Below, piece by piece: positions 46,401 to 50,997 of a stretch of 50,997 bases of DNA. Each line of letters starts with the position of its first letter. The first letter of the stretch is position 1. The notes below the pieces were generated by a model. It was not told where the DNA came from. It ran no database searches and saw only the letters and a list, made by a program, of their open reading frames with translations. Both the position numbers and the translations under genes were made by a program. The DNA comes from Candidatus Endobugula sertula (lineage in GTDB: Bacteria > Pseudomonadota > Gammaproteobacteria > Pseudomonadales > Cellvibrionaceae), in the NCBI GenBank assembly GCA_001723645.1, contig MDLC01000020.1, positions 1-50,997 on the forward strand. The letters run 5' to 3'.

Positions 46401-46561
46401 TAACCAATACCACTTGATGTTCCTCCCGCAGTATTAATCTCTGTGGATTGGCGACTATACCCTTCTGTATCAGCATTCGAGATATTGTGGCTGATGGTAC
46501 GTAGTGCATTTTGACTCACTCGCAAGCCTGAAATGCTAACACCTAAAATATCACTACCCAT
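43415..46561 (-). CDS. flgK: Hook-filament junction protein FlgK, enlarged
   Basis: 1048 residues, nearly twice the usual 550-650. The N-terminal segment (LGVSISGLRVSQNALRTISH, NISNADTEGYSRQSTEIN) and C-terminal segment (SGVNLDEEAADLIRFEQLYA, NSQVIKVVREIFDRLLNSF) are normal, so assembly should work. The additional length, about residues 480-900, is Thr/Asn/Asp/Gly-rich beta sequence that would form extra domains at the hook-filament joint. It lies 14 bases after flgJ. Confidence 0.94.
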   Translation of the reverse strand: MGSDILGVSISGLRVSQNALRTISHNISNADTEGYSRQSTEINTAGGTSSGIGYLGNGAFTTKIERVVNDFIIAQTRQDTTLFNELDAYNNNILQFNELLSNQSSGLTEGLQSFFSVVQNVTDEPTSVASRQLFISESGNLADRFNTLYSRLDNINDGVNENLRVAINKVNNLVDNIAQLNRALADSSGASSDNPANDLLDQRDEALKQLSELVAVQVTAQDDNQVNVMIGHGLPLVLGFQTTPIRLGQNEFDPLRPEILMADAGISDPITSVFSSGEIGGLLHFKQTVIDPGFNDLGRIGLLVADNFNQLQQQGITLNNTFGNNIFVDINNAEISANRISPSAGNADANPGVSLSITDASQLTTSDYLLSIDTTSNVYRVTRLVDNIDVSSSIMPTNFPTSITFDGLSFDITSGHFASGDKFLIQPSRFGARDFSVQSLTPQDVALGSPILTDTSLGNLGNASISAGEVQSLVNSYGQMLPLFSQTGELSPPLIVKFTTSTTYDILDNSDIANPTQLVPPIRNQVYVPGIENNLFSRDIGETTVVSDGTVVGLPAGVKADLQPTTTAPTFAVTDFSGTANQFSFDVVVANTVGAANDGTFVVTINSAAVTNNTTLLSDINDDLAASRVRAYITDTGSLGFLSLDDGAGDITLQNYNADPDGGLDNAPAGQANALLGLMIESTTYTTVAGADGISGTGTTANDYPAETFTFTHTYLATGATTTQNVVSIASASARSTASLFDNIDGVSSTAFNYMELRDFSLSFTTPLQITLNGQDLVEYEGAALDSVVPSPNLNNGEDFNDYLVNRINNDSTLSNLGIYAVSAFDVVNNEFYIQVHSTQGDDLSVQLEATAGEIIEVNDGSNADIKLIGVGAGTTTDTVVGGKIDISLANNIVLTTTPTISGLFGDSSATTFARSSYLGLQANISGNPQQGDSFTIDFNTDAALDNRNGLAMVALQQQRTIENSGFSYNDAYNQLIETVGIKANTSQNSTDAAKHVLDQTIDLRNSVSGVNLDEEAADLIRFEQLYAANSQVIKVVREIFDRLLNSF

Positions 46562-46575
46562 ACTATCTTACTATG

Positions 46576-47505
46576 CTAAAGTTTAAATTTATGTTGCAGA
46601 ATTTGGTTTATTTTTTGACTATAATCTGGGTCTGTGGCATACCCGGCTTGGTGCAACGCCTTAACAAACATCTCCGGGTTATGCTTAACATCCAATGCTT
46701 TTTTATATCGAGGTTGCGATAAAAACTTCTGGTAGTCAACAAAGCTATCTTCAATCGACGAGTAGCGTCTAAAACGTGCATTCTCTCGCTCGGCAATACC
46801 ATTAACATACTCTATAGTCGATACATTGACAGCAGGCCCTTGCCAACTCTTATCAGCTTTAATATTAAATAAGTTAAAGCTTTGCTTCCCATATTTGTCA
46901 CGAATAATGTGTTCACCCCAACCCGTTTCCAACGCTGACTGAGCCACTAAAACACGATAATCAACACCCAGATTTTTTGCTGCTTTTTTAGCGTAGGGCG
47001 TCATAACCCTGATAAAGTCTCCGGGACTGTTAATATCGTTAATCAACCCAGTATCCTTAATACGCTGTGGTATGTGATTACTGACCGCTCCCGAAATATG
47101 CTTCACTGGGAAAGATTGCAAATTTTCTATATATTGAGTCTTTTTATTATCGGAATCAGTTTCACCAGCAGACAAATAGTTTTGTTTTAACTGGCGATAC
47201 AATGCATCAGCAAGCCCAATGCCCTGCCCTGATAAGGAGAGGCTTAATTGGTTATCATACATATCACGATAATAATTGGATTCAAAACTGTTTAATGGAT
47301 TATCTTTGGCAAAGACATCATTTGCCGATCGCATACTTTTTAACATCATTTGTATAAACATTGATTCAAATTGTTCTGCGACTTGCCTTAGGCCCAATGC
47401 TTTATCATCAATGCTTGAACGACGGATATTCTGCAAGCTATGCAAGTCCATATAGGACTGTTGCACCTGCTGTCGACCTACATCGGTAAATATTGAGTTG
47501 TTCAT
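46576..47505 (-). CDS. flgJ: Flagellar rod-cap and peptidoglycan hydrolase FlgJ
   Basis: 309 residues. The N-terminal part (VAEQFESMFIQMMLKSMRSA, YRDMYDNQLSLSLSGQGIGL) is the rod-capping domain. The C-terminal part (about 165-305) is the glucosaminidase/muramidase domain with the catalytic Glu in VAQSALETGWGE and the SFNLFNIKA and YATDPDYSQKI motifs. It opens the wall so the rod can pass through. Both domains are complete, as in Gammaproteobacteria. Confidence 0.95.
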   Translation of the reverse strand: MNNSIFTDVGRQQVQQSYMDLHSLQNIRRSSIDDKALGLRQVAEQFESMFIQMMLKSMRSANDVFAKDNPLNSFESNYYRDMYDNQLSLSLSGQGIGLADALYRQLKQNYLSAGETDSDNKKTQYIENLQSFPVKHISGAVSNHIPQRIKDTGLINDINSPGDFIRVMTPYAKKAAKNLGVDYRVLVAQSALETGWGEHIIRDKYGKQSFNLFNIKADKSWQGPAVNVSTIEYVNGIAERENARFRRYSSIEDSFVDYQKFLSQPRYKKALDVKHNPEMFVKALHQAGYATDPDYSQKINQILQHKFKL

Positions 47506-47548
47506 AATAGGTCTCGTTAAACCACAACTACGTTAAATGACGATGACT

Positions 47549-48649
47549 TTAAATAACAACCAGTTCGGCTTTTAAAGCCCCAGCTTCCTTTAAAGCTTCC
47601 AGTATGGCCATTAAATCACCTGGAGCTGCACCAACTTCGTTAACTGCCCTGACTACCTCGTCAATCGTGGGACCAGGAGCAAATTTAAACATTGGCTTTG
47701 CCTGCTGTTCTGTTGTCACATTACTTTTTGGCAACACAACCGTTGCACCATCACCTAAAGCTTCTGGTTGACTCACTTCAATATCTTCAGCTACGGTGAC
47801 AGTTAGGCTACCATGAGTAACCGCCACCGGATCCACACGAACATTACTACCTACAACAATCGTACCAGTACGTGAATTAATCACGATGCGAGCTGCAGCT
47901 TCACCAGGCTGTATATTGATATTTTCGAGTAAAGAAATAAAACTCACCCTTTGATATGTATCTTTCGGCGCATTCACTTCAATGGACATGGCATCTTTTG
48001 CACGCGCAACATCAGGGCCTAATAAATCATTAATACTATCGGCAATACGCTTAGCCGTTGTAAAATCAGCCTGATGTAAGTTAAAAATAATAGGATGACC
48101 GGTAGAAAACGTCGTTGGCACAGAACGTTCAACATTGGCACCATTGGGAATACGACCAACACTGGGAATATTGATAGTAAGTTTAGAACCATCCTGTCCC
48201 TCTACGCCTAAACCACCTACCACCAAGTTCCCCTGAGCCAGCGCATAGATATTATTATCTGCTCCTTTCAACGGCGTCATTAATAGCGTTCCCCCACGAA
48301 GGCTTTTTGAATTGCCAATAGATGAAACGGTGACATCAATTTGTTGTCCTGGTTTAGCGAAAGCAGGTAATTCTGCATGAACCGCAACAGCGGCAACATT
48401 TTTTAATTGCATTCTAGCTCCAGCAGGAATAGCAATACCAAACTGTTTTAACATATTTAAAAATGATTCTGTAGTAAATGGGGCTTGGTTAGTTTGATCC
48501 CCACTACCATCCAAACCGACGACCAAGCCATAACCAATTAATGGGTTACTACGTATTCCAGCGATAGTCGTAATATCCTTAATTCTTGCTGCATAAGTCA
48601 TATGGCTTATCGTCACTAAAACAATGATGAAGATAGCTTTCATAAACAT
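47549..48649 (-). CDS. flgI: Flagellar P-ring protein FlgI
   Basis: 366 residues with a signal peptide ([18 protein letters not shown]). FlgI forms the periplasmic ring bound to peptidoglycan. Characteristic segments are [57 protein letters not shown] and, near the end, [20 protein letters not shown]. Normal length. Confidence 0.97.
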   Translation of the reverse strand: MFMKAIFIIVLVTISHMTYAARIKDITTIAGIRSNPLIGYGLVVGLDGSGDQTNQAPFTTESFLNMLKQFGIAIPAGARMQLKNVAAVAVHAELPAFAKPGQQIDVTVSSIGNSKSLRGGTLLMTPLKGADNNIYALAQGNLVVGGLGVEGQDGSKLTINIPSVGRIPNGANVERSVPTTFSTGHPIIFNLHQADFTTAKRIADSINDLLGPDVARAKDAMSIEVNAPKDTYQRVSFISLLENINIQPGEAAARIVINSRTGTIVVGSNVRVDPVAVTHGSLTVTVAEDIEVSQPEALGDGATVVLPKSNVTTEQQAKPMFKFAPGPTIDEVVRAVNEVGAAPGDLMAILEALKEAGALKAELVVI

Positions 48650-48661
48650 ACCTTAGCTCAT

Positions 48662-49375
48662 TTAAAATGGCCAAAAAATACTATTAAAAAATCGACCTAA
48701 CCAACCCATTTTCTGTGAGTTTGCCAAATCTCCTTTACCACTGTAAGAAATTCGAGCATTCGCTAGTTTCGTTGAAGAAACGGTATTTTGTAGCGTGATA
48801 TCTTCTTTACGTAAAATCCCACTAATGCGAATATACTCATCGCCATTATTTAATGTCATCCACTTTTCGCCTTTGACAACAAGATTCCCATTAGGTAGCA
48901 CTTCCGTGATGGTAACGCTAATATTACCTTGCAGACTGTTGCTTTGATCAGCAGAGGCATCACCGGAAAACTCTCGTGTTTGAGAAGCGCTGGTAGGAAT
49001 AGTAAAGGGTTGAGAATCGCCTATGTGTTTCACCGTATCTCTACCTAATATCGTTGAGTTACCTGCTTCCAGTAATGAAACATCACTTTCTTTATCAATA
49101 CTGACACCACTGCTTTTGGATGACACTGTTCTTTCATCTAAAGTAATGGTAATAATATTGCCGACTCTGTGGTTACTCGTATTTCCAAATAATGCAATAC
49201 TCTGGTATTGATTATATAAACTACCATTCATAGGTTTTGGTCTTGGTGTAGACACAGGGATAACCGGAGCATACTCTGGATCATCAGGTCTCACGACATC
49301 ATAGGAAGTACATGCTGTGATTAAAGTCAATGTCACCAGTAATAGTAAAAAATAAACATGACGAAAGTGACACAT
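48662..49375 (-). CDS. flgH: Flagellar L-ring lipoprotein FlgH
   Basis: 237 residues with a lipoprotein signal peptide ending in the lipobox LITAC, so the mature protein is lipidated at Cys 22. FlgH forms the outer-membrane ring. Family features include NGSLYNQYQSIALFGNTSNH, RVGNIITITLDERTVSSKSS, GNISVTITEVLPNGNLVVKG and KWMTLNNGDEYIRISG. It is 12 bases upstream of flgI. Confidence 0.96.
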   Translation of the reverse strand: MCHFRHVYFLLLLVTLTLITACTSYDVVRPDDPEYAPVIPVSTPRPKPMNGSLYNQYQSIALFGNTSNHRVGNIITITLDERTVSSKSSGVSIDKESDVSLLEAGNSTILGRDTVKHIGDSQPFTIPTSASQTREFSGDASADQSNSLQGNISVTITEVLPNGNLVVKGEKWMTLNNGDEYIRISGILRKEDITLQNTVSSTKLANARISYSGKGDLANSQKMGWLGRFFNSIFWPF

Positions 49376-49382
49376 AAAAAGC

Positions 49383-50168
49383 CTATAAATTCTGGGAAAT
49401 AAATTGCAACATTTGATCAGCGGTAGAAACTACCTTTGAATTCATCTCATAGGCTCTCTGAGTAGTAATCATATTGACCATCTCTTCTACAATATCGACA
49501 TTGGAATTTTCCAAAGAACCCTGGATAATAGTGCCCAAACCATTTTGGCCTGCAGTCCCTGTTTGCGCATCACCACTGGAAGCGGTGGGTACAAATAAAT
49601 TGCCTCCTAACGCTTGCAAACCAGCAGGATTGACAAAATCAGCCAATGTTATTTCTCCAATTTGTTGTGGATCAATCTGACCAAGTATATTTGCTGAAAC
49701 AGAACCATCCTGGCTAATGGTAATATTATTGACATTGACCGGTATCGTAATAGAAGGCTCCAATAAAAAACCATTGGCATTCACAATTTCACCATTCGCA
49801 TTAAGGTGAAATTGTCCATTACGTGTATAAGCTGTCTCACCTGTCGGCAATTGAATTTGAAAAAAGCCGCGATTATTAATCGCTAGATCCAACCCTTGTT
49901 CCGTTACTTGCAAACTTCCTCCGGTAAATTGTTTTTGCGTAGCCACAACTCTAACACCAGTACCCAATTGTAACCCTGAAGGCAGTTGTGTATTTTGTGA
50001 AGATTGACCACCTGGCTGGCGTTGTATTTGGTATAACAAGTCTTCGAAATTCACTCTGTCCCGTTTAAATCCTATCGTTGAAGCATTAGACAGATTATTC
50101 GAAATAGATGTTAACTGCCGATCTTGTGCAGATAAGCCTGTTTTACTGATATAAAGCGCCGGATTCAT
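49383..50168 (-). CDS. flgG: Flagellar distal rod protein FlgG
   Basis: 261 residues, normal length. The N-terminal rod segment (ALYISKTGLSAQDRQLTSIS, NNLSNASTIGFKRDRVNFED) and C-terminal segment (EMVNMITTQRAYEMNSKVVS, TADQMLQFISQNL) are intact. It forms the distal rod with FlgF, 32 bases away upstream. Confidence 0.97.
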   Translation of the reverse strand: MNPALYISKTGLSAQDRQLTSISNNLSNASTIGFKRDRVNFEDLLYQIQRQPGGQSSQNTQLPSGLQLGTGVRVVATQKQFTGGSLQVTEQGLDLAINNRGFFQIQLPTGETAYTRNGQFHLNANGEIVNANGFLLEPSITIPVNVNNITISQDGSVSANILGQIDPQQIGEITLADFVNPAGLQALGGNLFVPTASSGDAQTGTAGQNGLGTIIQGSLENSNVDIVEEMVNMITTQRAYEMNSKVVSTADQMLQFISQNL

Positions 50169-50200
50169 AACAACCTCTAGAGGGATTCAATTAACCAAAA

Positions 50201-50932
50201 CTAACCATTTACTTGCAATAATCGCGCCGATGATTCTGAATTTTCTTCTGCTGTTTTCATCATTTTCACCGACATTTCATATTGACGAGCTAAAGTAATA
50301 ATGCGTGTTAACTCTTCTATAGGGTTAACATTACTGCTTTCTAAAAAACCCGAAACAATAGAAACATTAACATCCGGGGTAATATTTTCTTCCGCGTAAA
50401 GTAAACCATCCTTTCCTTTCTTTAGGTTGCTCGCATCTGGATTAACCAATTTAATACGGTCTACCTGTGACAGTGCATCTGGTGATTCACCTTTTATCAC
50501 AACACTCACGATACCATCCTGACCAATTTCCAGTTTCTGAAATTCTGGAATTGTCATAGGACCGGAATTACCGATAACAGGCAATCCATTGCCTGCACGT
50601 AAGACCCCGGCACTATCAATCGACAAATTACCAACACGGGTATAAGCTTCACGCCCATCTGCAGACTGAACAGCGATAAAACCGTTACCTTCAATCGCAA
50701 CATCCAAATCTCTCCCCGTTTGTATCAACGATCCAGTTGTAAAATTAGTTGCTGGGTTTTCTGTTAAAGCATAAGCACGGGTAGGCTGACCATCGCCATA
50801 ATAAACGCTCATACTACGTGCTTGTTCAAAATCACTACGAAAACCCGTTGTATTGACATTAGCCAAATTATTTGCGCGTATCGCTTGTCCCAGCATAGTA
50901 TGTTTTGCTGCAGTCATTGCTGCGTATTCCAC
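50201..50932 (-). CDS. flgF: Flagellar proximal rod protein FlgF
   Basis: 243 residues with the rod-protein start (EYAAMTAAKHTMLGQAIRAN, NLANVNTTGFRSDFEQ) and end (LTRIITLARQYEMSVKMMKT). It starts with GTG at 50932, about two residues shorter than typical FlgF N-termini, and its ribosome site is poor. An in-frame TGA lies four codons upstream, so no longer form exists in this frame. It is the first gene of the block in the window; its promoter must lie in the last 65 bases or beyond the edge. Confidence 0.94.
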   Translation of the reverse strand: MEYAAMTAAKHTMLGQAIRANNLANVNTTGFRSDFEQARSMSVYYGDGQPTRAYALTENPATNFTTGSLIQTGRDLDVAIEGNGFIAVQSADGREAYTRVGNLSIDSAGVLRAGNGLPVIGNSGPMTIPEFQKLEIGQDGIVSVVIKGESPDALSQVDRIKLVNPDASNLKKGKDGLLYAEENITPDVNVSIVSGFLESSNVNPIEELTRIITLARQYEMSVKMMKTAEENSESSARLLQVNG

Positions 50933-50997
50933 TGAAGATGATCACCGCCAACGATTAAACATGATCGCTTTTTCTTCCTAAGCATTCAGAATGTTCT

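Overview
The window is about 40% GC and comes from a motile, Gram-negative gammaproteobacterium. The flagellar cluster has the polar-flagellum (Pseudomonas/Vibrio-like) plan: cheV-cheR-flgBCDE, a divergent flgA-flgM-flgN, sigma-54 and sigma-28 flagellar promoters, and FlgH/FlgI/FlgJ of the Gram-negative type. I cannot name the genus. Decayed insertion-sequence relics and several recent-looking inactivating lesions (a frameshift, a nonsense codon, a possible second frameshift) suggest a genome undergoing drift, for example in a host-associated lineage, but this is inference.

Layout. 1-406: dead IS3-type transposase end. 702-1643 (-): a CheV paralogue. 1939-11601 (-): an amidoligase/transglutaminase operon in transcription order ATP-grasp, alpha-E, large transglutaminase+DUF2126 (split by a C8-tract frameshift), ATP-grasp/alpha-E fusion, small transglutaminase, glutaredoxin-like protein. 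This is a double set of the peptide-bond-forming and cleaving modules predicted to make or modify a peptide. 11949-12235: relic of a DUF4158 (Tn3-like) transposase. 12382-14982 (-): YciI-like protein, cupin, MFS exporter. 15420-18064 (+): FAD/NAD(P)-binding protein with an in-frame amber codon, then a metallo-beta-lactamase-fold lactonase-like enzyme. 18344-23151 (-): a very large RTX-repeat protein preceded by a short overlapping ORF that may be its own N-terminus. 23420-23921: relic of a KfrA-like coiled-coil DNA-binding protein. 23922-28046 (-): copper-resistance operon (secreted Cys/His protein, copA, copB, His-rich periplasmic protein, cytochrome c). 28249-28758 (-): dsbB. 29277-30473 (-): 4-hydroxyphenylpyruvate dioxygenase.

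31050-50932 is flagellar. flgBCDE with cheR and a second cheV lies at 31050-37108 (-). flgA, flgM and flgN lie at 37269-39122 (+). flgFGHIJKL lies at 42132-50932 (-). In relatives flgF follows flgE directly. Here the flgF-L block sits on the other side of flgAMN, separated from it by a 3-kb junk island (39123-42131) with IS110, IS630-like and possible IS605-type relics and two secreted hypothetical proteins. The hook protein FlgE (776 aa) and hook-filament junction protein FlgK (1048 aa) are both unusually long.

Regulation visible in the sequence: a sigma-54 -24/-12 element before flgB, a weaker one before flgA, and a consensus-perfect sigma-28 promoter before flgM. These fit the usual hierarchy of hook-basal-body genes under sigma-54 and late anti-sigma factor expression under FliA. 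No tRNA, rRNA or CRISPR array was seen.
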